Assembly: GCA_964453335.1 (NCBI GenBank) | Contig: CAYVOK010000016.1 | Span: forward strand, 1-64,000 | Source: VGBO01 sp964453335 | GTDB taxonomy: Bacteria; Actinomycetota; Acidimicrobiia; Acidimicrobiales; CAIXPF01 | DNA length: 64,000 nt | Direction: 5' to 3' | Shown: one piece after another, positions 1 to 8,478 of the stretch | How positions within the stretch are numbered: the first letter of the stretch is position 1 | Layout of the letters: each line of letters begins with the position of its first letter | Translations under genes and position numbers: made by a program | Notes under the pieces: model-generated | Database searches by the model: none | What the model saw: only the letters and a program-made list of their open reading frames with translations | What the model was told of the DNA's origin: nothing

Positions 1-524
1 GCCACCGACGTCGAAGGCGCACCGGACCCGGTGCCGTGCTTCGACCGACCGGGCGCGGTGGCACTCGGCGACTCCCGTCGCTCCTGCCGCGCCGCACGGA
101 GTGCCGCCACCAGATCGGCGGCACAACCGGACGCGTTCTCACCGTCGGCGCGCTCGTCCACGCACGCACGGAACTCGGTCCGCGCCTCGGCGTACGCGAC
201 ACGCCAGGCGGGTGCCTCGTCGGTCCACCGGCTGATGCCGTCGTCGATGCGATCACCGAGCAGGTCGTCGAGGTCGTCGGCGTCCGGGTCGCCCGTCACG
301 GCGTCGATCACCCCGTCGTCGATCACCCCGTCGTCGATGGCGTCGCCGACACCGTCGAGCAGGTCGTCGCGCAGTTCCGGGGCGTCGACCTGCACGCCGA
401 GCACGTCGAGCGCGGCGTCGAGCACCGCGCCTGACGTCGCCACGTCGGCCGCTCCCGCGACACCCACCGCGCCGACCATCCCGGCCACGGTCAGACCCAC
501 CACTGCCACCATCCGTCGTGTCAC
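1..524 (-). CDS. Secreted Asp-rich protein of unknown function, 3' end outside window
   Basis: About 174 codons are visible and the gene runs off the left edge. I chose the GTG at 524 because a GGAGGT motif lies 6 nt upstream and the product then begins with a basic n-region (VTRR), a hydrophobic stretch and a small-residue segment resembling a signal peptide (residues 1-28). The mature part is rich in Asp and Leu, with a repeated DDGVI unit around residue 70 encoded by a 15-bp direct repeat, then a charged region with two Cys about 14 residues apart. An exported protein is likely. I recognise no family. It diverges from the membrane fusion protein that begins at 639. Confidence 0.6.
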   Translation of the reverse strand, partial: MTRRMVAVVGLTVAGMVGAVGVAGAADVATSGAVLDAALDVLGVQVDAPELRDDLLDGVGDAIDDGVIDDGVIDAVTGDPDADDLDDLLGDRIDDGISRWTDEAPAWRVAYAEARTEFRACVDERADGENASGCAADLVAALRAARQERRESPSATAPGRSKHGTGSGAPSTSV

Positions 525-638
525 CCGTCGACCTCCACGTCGCTCCGACACCTCCGTCATCGCCGCCACCACGTCGCTCGTTACCGCCGCCCGGTGTGCA
601 CCTCGTCACATGGCGACGGGACCCCGCCTGCGACAAGG

Positions 639-2654
639 ATGCCCGCCGTGATCTGGCTGACCTCGATCTCGACCCTGTGGATCCTCACAGCGGCCGTCCT
701 GCTCGTGTCGATCGCCGGGATCGCCTCGACGGTCCTGCTCGGCCGCCTGCCCGCCCGGGTGCGCGACGCGATTGCCCGGGCGAGCGTGAGCGGTGCTGCC
801 GGCCTGTTCGCCATCCTCACCGGTTTCCTCATCGCGGACGAGTACGGCACCCTCCGCGCGATGCAACGGACGGTCGCCGACGAAGCGGCCGCCATGAGCG
901 CGCTCGCCTACACCAGCGCCGTGTTCCCCCCGGCCGACGCGACACTGCTGCAGGAACGACTCGCCCGCTACGGCGAGGCCGTCACGGCGAGCGAGTGGCC
1001 GGCGCTCGCCGGGCGGAATCCCGACTCCGAGGCGTTCGATCGACTCGCCGACCTGCAGCAGGACGTGGCGCGCATCGGGAACCGCTCGTACGCGCCCGGC
1101 CGCGCGGCCTCCGCCTCGTCCTCGGCGAACGCGATCACCGTGGCGAGGGGCCACCGTCTCGCCGTGGCGGAGCATGAACTCCCCGTCCCCTTGTTCGTCC
1201 TCGCCGTCCTGTCCGGCATCGCGTTCATCGTCGAGGCGCTCCTCGTCGCAGCTCGACAGGGCCGGCGGTACTCGACGGTGGCCGCCGGCGTGATCGTGCT
1301 GGTCGGCCTCGACCTCGGCGCCGTCCTCGCGGTCAGCGCGCCGTTCCGCGGCGCGTTCACCGTGTCACCCCGCCCGATCGCCGACGTGGCCGCCGACCTC
1401 CGGGCCGGTGAGTACCTCCCGTGGATCCGCGCGACCACCGACCAGGCGGTCACCGCCGCGTGCGATCCGGCAGCCGACGACTGCGTGCGCATCGGTCCCG
1501 ACGACCCGATCATCATCGGATCCCTGCTGTCGGCTCGACGCCCGACCGGGCAGGACTCGGCGGCCGCGATCGAGCTCGCCGTCGACTACCTCGACGGGAC
1601 CTTCGACGGGATCGACGGGACCCTCCTCGGCCGACCGGTCGTGCTCCTCGAACGCGACGACGGTTGCTCGGCGACGGTGACGGCCACCGCGCAGCAGCAA
1701 CTGCTCGCCGAACCACAGTTGCTCGGGGTCATCGGCACGAGCTGTTCGACCGCAGCGCTCGACGTCGCCGACACGGCGTTCAGCGCCGCGAAGATCCCCC
1801 TGATCTCGCCGTCGAACACCGCCCCCTCGCTCACCGACCCGAACCGCCACCAGCCCTACTACTTCCGGGTGGCGTGGAACGACGTCGTCCAGGGCACCGT
1901 CACGGCCAACTTCGCCGTGAGCCGGGGCTGGACCAACGTCGCTGCGGTCGCCGTCGAGGGCGAGTCGTACTCCACCCAGCTCGCCAACGTGTTCGCCGAG
2001 ACGATCCGTCGCCGCGGCGGCACGGCGACCGTGGTCACCCGCACCGCCGGCGACACCGACGGCGCGCTCGCCGACCGGGTCGCCGCCACCGCACCGCAGC
2101 TCGTGTTCCTCCCGGTGGTCAGCCCGGGCTGCGAACCGATCGCTCGGGCGATCCGCGAACAGACTGAGCTCCGCGAGCTCCCCGTTCTCGTGGGCGAGGC
2201 GTGCTCGGACCCGTCGCTGCTCACCGCGCTCGGCGCGAACCTCGGTGAGCTCTATGCATCGGGGCCCGATTCGAGCTTCTACGACGACAACGTGTTCTAC
2301 GCGACGTCGTTCCTCGACGCCTACCGCCGCAACACCGGTCGTGATCCGATCACCGACTTCCACGCCCACGCGTTCGACGCGACGCAGCTCCTGTTCGACG
2401 CGATCCGCCGTGCGTCCGTACCGGCTGCCGACGGAACGCTCTTCGTCGACCGGAACCAGATCCGGACCGAGCTGCTGCGGGTGAACGGTTACCCGGGGAT
2501 CTCGGGGATCATCGGCTGCACGCTCGAGGGGGACTGCGCACAGAACGTGCGGATGGCCGTCTACCGGGCCCCGGACCTGCCCTCCGTCAACCGTGACGCA
2601 CCGGCGAAGGTGTTCGGCCAGGCGCGTGGCCTCGGTCCGCGCTCCGGCGGCTGA
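639..2654 (+). CDS. DUF4239-like membrane protein fused to periplasmic-binding (Peripla_BP_6) domain
   Basis: About 671 aa. Residues 1-235 carry four predicted membrane segments (about 5-35, 46-65, 184-204, 210-233) around a large soluble loop, the layout of DUF4239/bestrophin-like proteins. Residues 290-645 look like a type I periplasmic binding domain of the Leu/Ile/Val family: an IIIGSLLS start, GVIGTSCS, IPLISPSNTAP and a YYFRVAWND segment. With both termini of the membrane part outside, the binding domain would face the exterior and stay tethered. The start may instead be the GTG at 648, which has better spacing from AAGGA at 635. It could be a sensor or a membrane-anchored ligand receptor. 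No ABC ATPase lies nearby. Confidence 0.75.
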   Translation: MPAVIWLTSISTLWILTAAVLLVSIAGIASTVLLGRLPARVRDAIARASVSGAAGLFAILTGFLIADEYGTLRAMQRTVADEAAAMSALAYTSAVFPPADATLLQERLARYGEAVTASEWPALAGRNPDSEAFDRLADLQQDVARIGNRSYAPGRAASASSSANAITVARGHRLAVAEHELPVPLFVLAVLSGIAFIVEALLVAARQGRRYSTVAAGVIVLVGLDLGAVLAVSAPFRGAFTVSPRPIADVAADLRAGEYLPWIRATTDQAVTAACDPAADDCVRIGPDDPIIIGSLLSARRPTGQDSAAAIELAVDYLDGTFDGIDGTLLGRPVVLLERDDGCSATVTATAQQQLLAEPQLLGVIGTSCSTAALDVADTAFSAAKIPLISPSNTAPSLTDPNRHQPYYFRVAWNDVVQGTVTANFAVSRGWTNVAAVAVEGESYSTQLANVFAETIRRRGGTATVVTRTAGDTDGALADRVAATAPQLVFLPVVSPGCEPIARAIREQTELRELPVLVGEACSDPSLLTALGANLGELYASGPDSSFYDDNVFYATSFLDAYRRNTGRDPITDFHAHAFDATQLLFDAIRRASVPAADGTLFVDRNQIRTELLRVNGYPGISGIIGCTLEGDCAQNVRMAVYRAPDLPSVNRDAPAKVFGQARGLGPRSGG

Positions 2655-2660
2655 GAGCGC

Positions 2661-3872
2661 TCAGAACACCGCACCGGCGACGCGCAGCTGAACGACGTCG
2701 TCCTCGTCGTAGCCGAGCTCCGCGAGCACGGCATCGGTGTCGGCTCCGTAGTCCGACGCGACCGTCCGCGCCCCGTTCCACCCACCGACCTCGAACGGCG
2801 CCGGGGTGCCGACCGAGCCGTCGGGGAAGGTGACCAGGTACTCGTTCTCGAGGATCGACGCATCGGTCGCGAGATCCCCGAGCCGGTTCACCGGGGCCAC
2901 CCAGATCCCGGCGGTCCGGAACAGGTCCCACCAGTGCTTCGTCGGTTGCGAACGGAACGTCGCCGCCAGGATCGGCGACCCCTCGGCCGTGTTGTCGATG
3001 AGGTCGGGCAGCGTCGCGAACCGCGGGTCGTCGAGCAGATGGGCGAGGCCCATCGTCGCTGCGATCACCCGCCACTGCGGGTCGTTCACCGCCCCGATCG
3101 AGATCCAGCCGTCCGCCGTCTCGTACATGCTGAGCAGCGGGCTCGACGGGTTCGCCACGTCGAACCGGGCGGGCGCCTGACCGAGGTTGTTCACGAATCC
3201 GGCGCCGAAGAGCTGCAACCACAGCATCGTCTGCACCTGTGAGGTCCCGACCGCACACCCCTCCCCGGTGATCGACCGTCGGACCAGACCGGCGAGGATC
3301 GCCGAGGCGAGGTTCGACCCGGTCGCCACGTCGCTGATCGCCCCGGGCGGGTAGTTCGGCTCCTCCGTCGTCGAGACGAGGTCCATGAACCCCGAGTACG
3401 CCATCCCGACCGTGTCCTGACAGGGCAGCGTCGCGAGCTCACCCCGCATCGCGAACCCGGCACCACGGGCGTAGACGAGCCGCGGGTTCAGCGCACGGAC
3501 CGTTGTCTCGTCCGCACCGAGCCGTTCGAGGGAATCCGGGCGCAGGTTCGTGACGAACACGTCCGCCTCGGCGAGCAACCGGTGGAACACCGGCCGACCG
3601 GCCTCGGAGGCGACGTCGAGCGCGATGCACCGCTTGCCGCGGTTCACCGACGCGAAGATCCACCGCCGCCCGTCGTCGTCGAGTTGCACGCCGTACATGC
3701 CGAGGTAGCTGCGGAACGGGTCACCGTGCCCGACGGCCTCGATCTTCGTCACCTGCGCGCCGAGCGACGCGAGGACCATGCCCGCGACCGGACCCTGGGC
3801 GTACACCGAGATCTCGACCACCCGCAGACCAGCGAGCGGGCCGGCCTCCGACGCCGTCACACCCTCGCTCAC
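2661..3872 (-). CDS. CaiB/BaiF family (type III) CoA-transferase
   Basis: 403 aa, GTG start. It moves CoA between acyl-CoA and free acid. The N-terminal GLRVVEISVYAQGPVAGM and SLGAQVTKIE segments are the family's CoA-binding start, NRGKRCIALD is the conserved lysine/arginine block, and PCQDTVGMAYSG carries the Asp expected to form the acyl anhydride. Length is usual for a single-domain member. The GTGA overlap with the upstream EthD-domain gene implies co-translation. The acyl substrate is unknown; a role in starting acid degradation is inferred from neighbours. Confidence 0.88.
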   Translation of the reverse strand: MSEGVTASEAGPLAGLRVVEISVYAQGPVAGMVLASLGAQVTKIEAVGHGDPFRSYLGMYGVQLDDDGRRWIFASVNRGKRCIALDVASEAGRPVFHRLLAEADVFVTNLRPDSLERLGADETTVRALNPRLVYARGAGFAMRGELATLPCQDTVGMAYSGFMDLVSTTEEPNYPPGAISDVATGSNLASAILAGLVRRSITGEGCAVGTSQVQTMLWLQLFGAGFVNNLGQAPARFDVANPSSPLLSMYETADGWISIGAVNDPQWRVIAATMGLAHLLDDPRFATLPDLIDNTAEGSPILAATFRSQPTKHWWDLFRTAGIWVAPVNRLGDLATDASILENEYLVTFPDGSVGTPAPFEVGGWNGARTVASDYGADTDAVLAELGYDEDDVVQLRVAGAVF

Positions 3873-4603
3873 GGGATCCCGATCATCTCCGTGCGGGCCC
3901 GGAACCGCAGGCTGCGCGCCGGATCGACCAGATCGCCGAACGGATCCGGTGCGACCTCACGTTCGAACCGGCGCAGACCCTCGAGATCGTCGAACCACAG
4001 TTCGGCCATGCCCGCGAACGGTGCGGCGGCCGGGTCGATCGACAGGTTCACGACATACCGGCGTGCCCCGACCGCCCGCAGGGTCGTGACCACGTTCGGG
4101 GCGTGCACCTCGAGCCAGGTGCGGTGCATCGCCGCCACGTCGACACCGTCCTTCGCAGCGACCAACGCGACCAGCTTCACCATCCCCGTGCGGGTCGTCG
4201 GGAGCGGCGCACCGATGCTGTTCGGCGTGACCGGCAGCGCCCCGTCGAGCACGACGTGTTCGACGGTCGCCCACGGCGAGTACGGCTCGGCCTTGTGTTG
4301 GAACATGTCGGCCGGCTCGGTCCCGTGCGGCGCCGCCGGCTGCGGGAGCGCCTGGTCCCACCACAGCTGTGCGACACCGTCCCAGGGCTGGGATCCATCC
4401 GCCATCGGGTCGAACAACGTGGCGATGTAGCGCCACGCATGCAGCTCGCCCCGGGCCGCCCGTTCCTGCTGGCCGGCGATCACGTTCGGCATGTGCAACG
4501 CGAACCAGTTCGCCACGAGCTCGTCACGTGTGGCGGTCGGTCGGCGGCGGATCAGGTAGTTCATCTTCGCCCCGGGGGTCGCAGGGGCCGGTGTCGCGGT
4601 CAT
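3869..4603 (-). CDS. Tandem EthD-domain protein
   Basis: About 244 aa from the ATG at 4603; an in-frame start at 4675 would add residues that overlap the divergent gene. Two ferredoxin-like EthD modules are visible: residues about 14-110 (YLIRRRPTATRDELVANW, then HMPNVIAGQ) and about 130-240 (MVKLVALVAA, then VHAPNVVTTLR, ending with AELWFDDLEGL). EthD proteins are small stress or ether-degradation-associated proteins whose activity is usually unassigned. It overlaps the downstream CoA-transferase by 4 nt, so the two probably act in one pathway. Confidence 0.75.
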   Translation of the reverse strand: MTATPAPATPGAKMNYLIRRRPTATRDELVANWFALHMPNVIAGQQERAARGELHAWRYIATLFDPMADGSQPWDGVAQLWWDQALPQPAAPHGTEPADMFQHKAEPYSPWATVEHVVLDGALPVTPNSIGAPLPTTRTGMVKLVALVAAKDGVDVAAMHRTWLEVHAPNVVTTLRAVGARRYVVNLSIDPAAAPFAGMAELWFDDLEGLRRFEREVAPDPFGDLVDPARSLRFRARTEMIGIP

Positions 4604-4662
4604 GGGCGCAGTCTGCCGCTTCGGCGGGCCGCCCGCCCGGGGACCGTCGTTATCCTCGGAGG

Positions 4663-5049
4663 GTGCCGACGCCACGACCCCGGAGCCGCTCCCGTCGTGC
4701 GTTCGTCGTCACCGTCCTCGGCCTCGCGCTCCTCGGCAGCGGGTGCGGCGGGACCGACACGTTCCGCACCGCCGACGCAGCCACCGAGGCCGATCTGCGG
4801 TTCGTCATCCCGGCGGGCGCCGGCCTCGCCGCCGATCGCGGCGAACCGGTCGAGGTGCTGCCCGCAACCCTCGACGTCCGGGTCGGGGACGTCATCGAGA
4901 TTCGCAACGACGACGACCGGGGCCACCTCGTCGGTCCGTTCTTCGTCCGGGCGGGCGAGACGCTCCGCCAGCGGTTCGCATCGGCGGGCCGGTACGAGGG
5001 TGCCTGCAGCGTGCACCCGAGCGGCGAGATCGCGATCACCGTCCGATGA
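4663..5049 (+). CDS. Cupredoxin-like lipoprotein
   Basis: 128 aa from a GTG. Arg-rich n-region, hydrophobic core, then a LLGSGCGG lipobox, so the mature protein should be lipid-anchored outside the cell. The rest resembles a plastocyanin-like fold: VRVGDVIEIRNDD, a His in DRGHLVGPF, and Cys and His in GACSVHPSGE near the C-terminus, fitting a His-Cys-His type 1 copper site. A TATCCT hexamer ends 6 nt before the start, suggesting a leaderless transcript. Its stop overlaps the next start (ATGA), so it is coupled to the membrane protein downstream. Copper or electron-transfer function is inferred. Confidence 0.75.
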   Translation: MPTPRPRSRSRRAFVVTVLGLALLGSGCGGTDTFRTADAATEADLRFVIPAGAGLAADRGEPVEVLPATLDVRVGDVIEIRNDDDRGHLVGPFFVRAGETLRQRFASAGRYEGACSVHPSGEIAITVR

Positions 5050-6074
5050 ACCACCGGATCCTGCGCCGAATTCTCGGGACGCTCGCCGTCGCCGTCGTCG
5101 GCCTCGTCGCGACCGCATCCCCCGCCGCCGCCGACCCGGCCGGTCCGACCGACTACCGCAGCGAGGTCGTCCGCGTCGACCCTGTGGTGGCAGGGATCGA
5201 CGTCCGCATCGTCGGTGGTGACTCGTTCGTGCTGCTGCGCGTCACGCCGGGCGTCACCGTCGACGTGGTCGGCTACCGCGGCGAGCCGTACCTGCGCTTC
5301 GCCGCCGACGGCACCGTCGAACGCAACGAGGCGTCCCCGAGCCGCTGGTTGAACGACGACCGCTACGGGTCCACCACACCACCGGCGACCGCGACCCCCG
5401 AGGCGGAACCCGACTGGCGGGTCGTCGCCGCCGACGGCAGCTACGCGTGGCACGACCACCGCGCCCACTGGATGAACCCGGCCCGACCGCCGGGGGCCGA
5501 ACCCGGCGACACCATCCTCGAAGCGGTCATCCCGCTCGTCGTCGACGGCACCGAGGTCGCCGTCCACGTCCGGTCCGTGCTCCTCGCCCGCCCGACACCC
5601 GTCGCCGCCGTGGTCGGCGCGCTCGTCGGGCTCGCACTCCTCGCCGCATCGGTCGCGGTCGCACGCACCACCGCTCCCGACCGTTCACCGGTCGGTGCCC
5701 CGGTCGTGGCCGCCGCGTGTGCGCTCGCAGTCGGCCTGTGGGCCTTCGGGTCGGTCCCGGCCGAGACGGGACCGACGTCCACACTGTGGACCCTGCCGGC
5801 CGCTGCCCTGCTCGCCGCAGTCGGCTCGCACCTCGGCGCCAGGCGGGAGCGACTCAGCCGGTTCGGCCACGATCTGCTCGTTGCCCTCACCGCCGTCGAG
5901 CTCGGGCTGTGGGCGTGGTCGCGCCGCGGGGCCGTGGTCCGCGCGTCGATCCCGACCGACGCCCCGCAGTGGCTCGACCGTGCCACGGTCGCCGGGGTCG
6001 CGACGGTCGCGGCCGGGACGCTCGCCGTGCTCGCCGCGGCCGCCGCCGGGGAGAGGGCCAGGCGCGGCCGCTAG
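5046..6074 (+). CDS. Exported multi-pass membrane protein with His-rich motif
   Basis: 342 aa, ATG overlapping the previous stop. It has an N-terminal signal peptide (to about ASPAAAD, residue 30), an extracytoplasmic domain of about 150 residues containing a YAWHDHRAHWM motif near residue 140, and then about five hydrophobic segments ending with a basic tail. The histidine cluster, together with coupling to a cupredoxin lipoprotein, suggests metal or redox work at the outer face of the membrane. I do not recognise a named family and the function is unproven. Confidence 0.65.
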   Translation: MNHRILRRILGTLAVAVVGLVATASPAAADPAGPTDYRSEVVRVDPVVAGIDVRIVGGDSFVLLRVTPGVTVDVVGYRGEPYLRFAADGTVERNEASPSRWLNDDRYGSTTPPATATPEAEPDWRVVAADGSYAWHDHRAHWMNPARPPGAEPGDTILEAVIPLVVDGTEVAVHVRSVLLARPTPVAAVVGALVGLALLAASVAVARTTAPDRSPVGAPVVAAACALAVGLWAFGSVPAETGPTSTLWTLPAAALLAAVGSHLGARRERLSRFGHDLLVALTAVELGLWAWSRRGAVVRASIPTDAPQWLDRATVAGVATVAAGTLAVLAAAAAGERARRGR

Positions 6075-6103
6075 TACGCTCCGTCCCCGACGAGAGGGAC
6101 GAC

Positions 6104-8464
6104 ATGACGACAGGTCACACTTCGACGCGCACCGGACTCGAGGGGGTCCGGGTGCTCGAGATCGCCGGCGGTCTCGGCCCGGCGTGGGCGGCGAAGCTGT
6201 TCGGCGACCTCGGCGCCGACGTGATCCGCTACGAGACCGACCACGACCTGGTGCGCGACCGCCCCTTCGACGTGTTCCGCTGGCTCGGCACGTCGAAGCG
6301 GTCCACGACGACCGACCTCGACGACCTGCTCGCCGGTGCCGACGTCGTGCTCCACGACCTCGGCCCGACGGCCGCCGCCCGTCTCGGTGTCGCCGGCGAC
6401 GACCTCCTCGCCCGGTACCCGCGGCTCGTCGTGTGCGCGCTCACCCCCTTCGGCAGCACCGGGCCGTACGCCGACTACGTGGCGACCGAACTCGGGGTGA
6501 TCCACGGGTCCACGTGGGGCAACCTCTCACCCGGGTCGTCGGACGAACCCGACCTCCCCCCGCTCAAGGCGGGCGGCAGCCACGCCACGCTGATCGCCGG
6601 GACCGTCGCCGCCACCACCGCCCTCGCCGCGTTCGACCGCGCCGACCGCACCGGCACCGGCGAGTACATCGACTTCACCGTCCTCGGCGCGGTCGCCCGC
6701 ATGGCGGAGACCTCGCCCGCCGGCGCCCTCTTCGGCGAGAACGACGCGTCGCGCGTCGGGGTGAAGTCGCTCGCACCGTGGAACGTGTACGCCTGCGAGG
6801 ACGGGCTGATGCAGTTCATCTGCGTCGAACAGGCCCAGTGGGAGTCGCTGCGGCGGATCATGGGCGACCCGGAATGGGCGCAGATGGAGATCTTCGCCGA
6901 CAACGAGTCGCGGCGGGCCAACGTCGACCTGCTCGACATCTACCTGCGCGAGTGGTTCGCCACCCAGCGGGTCGACGACCTGTACGTGCGAGGCCAGGAA
7001 GCACGTGTGTGCGTCTCCCCGGTGTCCACGATGGAGCAGCTCGAACGCAACGCGCAGTTCGTCGCCCGTGGGTTCTTCGCCGAGGACCCGGGCGGCACGA
7101 AGCTGCCCGGCCCCGGCTTCACGGCCGACCACCCGTGGTGGCGGATGCGGTCGACGGCACCCGCCCGCGGGGAGCACGACGGCGCCGACTGGCTGCCGCG
7201 CACCGACACCGCGCCGACACCTCGGGCTGCCGCACCCGGCTCGCTCGCCCGCCCGCTCGACGGGGTGAAGGTGTGCGACTTCAGCTGGATCTGGGCCGGG
7301 CCGTACTGCACGCAGCTCCTCGCCCACCTCGGCGCCGACGTGATCCGCCTCGAGTCGCCGGCGTTCCTCTGCCTGTTCCGTCGGCTCCCGTTCCCGCCGA
7401 AGGGCGTCGAGCTCACCCCGGACACGGACGGGCTGTTCCAGATCTACAACTCCGACAAGCGCAGCCTCGGCATCGACCTGCGCAACGACGCGGCGAAGGA
7501 GGTCATCCGTCGGATGATCGCCTGGTGCGACGTGGTGGTCGAGAACTTCGCCGTCGGCACGCTCGCCGACCTCGGGTTCTCCGTCGAGGAACTGCGCCGC
7601 ATCAACCCCGACGTGATCGTCACCTCGCTCTCCGGGTACGGCCAGGACGGCCCTGCCGCCGGGTACATGGCGTACGGCCCCGTCGGCGGTGCGGTCGCCG
7701 GGCTGTACGCCGCCACCGGCTACGAGGGCGGCGCCCCGCGCGAGACCGGGATCGCCACCGGCGATCCGACCACCGGGCTGACCGCCGCATGGGCGGTCGT
7801 GAATGCGATCACCGCACGCCGCCGCAACGGCGAGACCGCGCGCCTCGACGTGGCGATGGTCGAGGCGATCGCCGCCACGACCGGGGAGCTGTGGATGGAG
7901 TACCGGTCCACCGGTACCCCACCCGGCCCGAAGGGCAACAAGGACGCCGGCTGGGCGCCCCATGCCGTGTACCGCACAACCGGCGACGACGAGTGGGTGA
8001 CCGTCTGCTGCACCGACGACGCCATGTGGCAGGCGCTCTGCGGTGTCGTCGACCCATCGCTCGCCGGCGACCCCCGGTTCGCCACGGCGGCCGGACGCAA
8101 GGCCGCCGAGGACGCCCTCGACGAACGGATCGCAGCCTGGTGCGCCACGCGCGACCGCTGGGAGGTCACCCGGTCGCTGCAAGCGGTCGGGGTGGCGGCG
8201 TTCCCGTCGCTGTCACCGCTCGCGCTGTGGGTCGGTGACCCGCAGATGGCGGCGATGGGCATGCTCGAACAACCGGAGCACGCCGTCACCGGCGTCCGAC
8301 CGGTGCCCGGGGTGCCGTGGCGCCTGCGAAACACACCGAACGGTCTCCGCCGGGCAGCACCGGCACTCGGCCAGCACACGACGGAGGTGCTGACCGAGGT
8401 GCTCGGCTTCAGCACAGCCGAGGTCACCGCACTCGCCGCCGCCGGCGCACTGCCGACGGCCTGA
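6104..8464 (+). CDS. Double-domain CaiB/BaiF-type CoA-transferase
   Basis: 786 aa, about twice the usual length. Domain 1 spans residues 5-380 (LEGVRVLEIAGGLGPAWAAKL, then GDLGADVIRYE), domain 2 spans 384-780 (LDGVKVCDFSWIWAGPYC, then HLGADVIRLESP, NSDKRSLGIDL). Both keep the CoA-binding frame. Where single-domain members have the catalytic Asp, domain 1 reads TELGVIHGSTW and domain 2 reads YGPVGGAVAGL, so I see no clear Asp in either. Start chosen at the ATG after GAGAGGGAC. It is followed 14 nt later by the fused Liv permease, suggesting transport plus CoA-ester handling of one substrate. Confidence 0.85.
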   Translation: MTTGHTSTRTGLEGVRVLEIAGGLGPAWAAKLFGDLGADVIRYETDHDLVRDRPFDVFRWLGTSKRSTTTDLDDLLAGADVVLHDLGPTAAARLGVAGDDLLARYPRLVVCALTPFGSTGPYADYVATELGVIHGSTWGNLSPGSSDEPDLPPLKAGGSHATLIAGTVAATTALAAFDRADRTGTGEYIDFTVLGAVARMAETSPAGALFGENDASRVGVKSLAPWNVYACEDGLMQFICVEQAQWESLRRIMGDPEWAQMEIFADNESRRANVDLLDIYLREWFATQRVDDLYVRGQEARVCVSPVSTMEQLERNAQFVARGFFAEDPGGTKLPGPGFTADHPWWRMRSTAPARGEHDGADWLPRTDTAPTPRAAAPGSLARPLDGVKVCDFSWIWAGPYCTQLLAHLGADVIRLESPAFLCLFRRLPFPPKGVELTPDTDGLFQIYNSDKRSLGIDLRNDAAKEVIRRMIAWCDVVVENFAVGTLADLGFSVEELRRINPDVIVTSLSGYGQDGPAAGYMAYGPVGGAVAGLYAATGYEGGAPRETGIATGDPTTGLTAAWAVVNAITARRRNGETARLDVAMVEAIAATTGELWMEYRSTGTPPGPKGNKDAGWAPHAVYRTTGDDEWVTVCCTDDAMWQALCGVVDPSLAGDPRFATAAGRKAAEDALDERIAAWCATRDRWEVTRSLQAVGVAAFPSLSPLALWVGDPQMAAMGMLEQPEHAVTGVRPVPGVPWRLRNTPNGLRRAAPALGQHTTEVLTEVLGFSTAEVTALAAAGALPTA

Positions 8465-8478
8465 GTTCGGAGCTACCG

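Noticed and set aside
310..345. Short direct repeats (GATCACCCCGTCGTC units) as a possible CRISPR or regulatory repeat
   Set aside because: Only two tandem 15-bp copies, in frame with the coding sequence and encoding repeated DDGVI residues.
31..651. Plus-strand open frames rich in Ser/Arg/Pro at the left edge
   Set aside because: They are opposite a minus-strand gene with a ribosome-binding motif and signal peptide, and show no protein-like composition.
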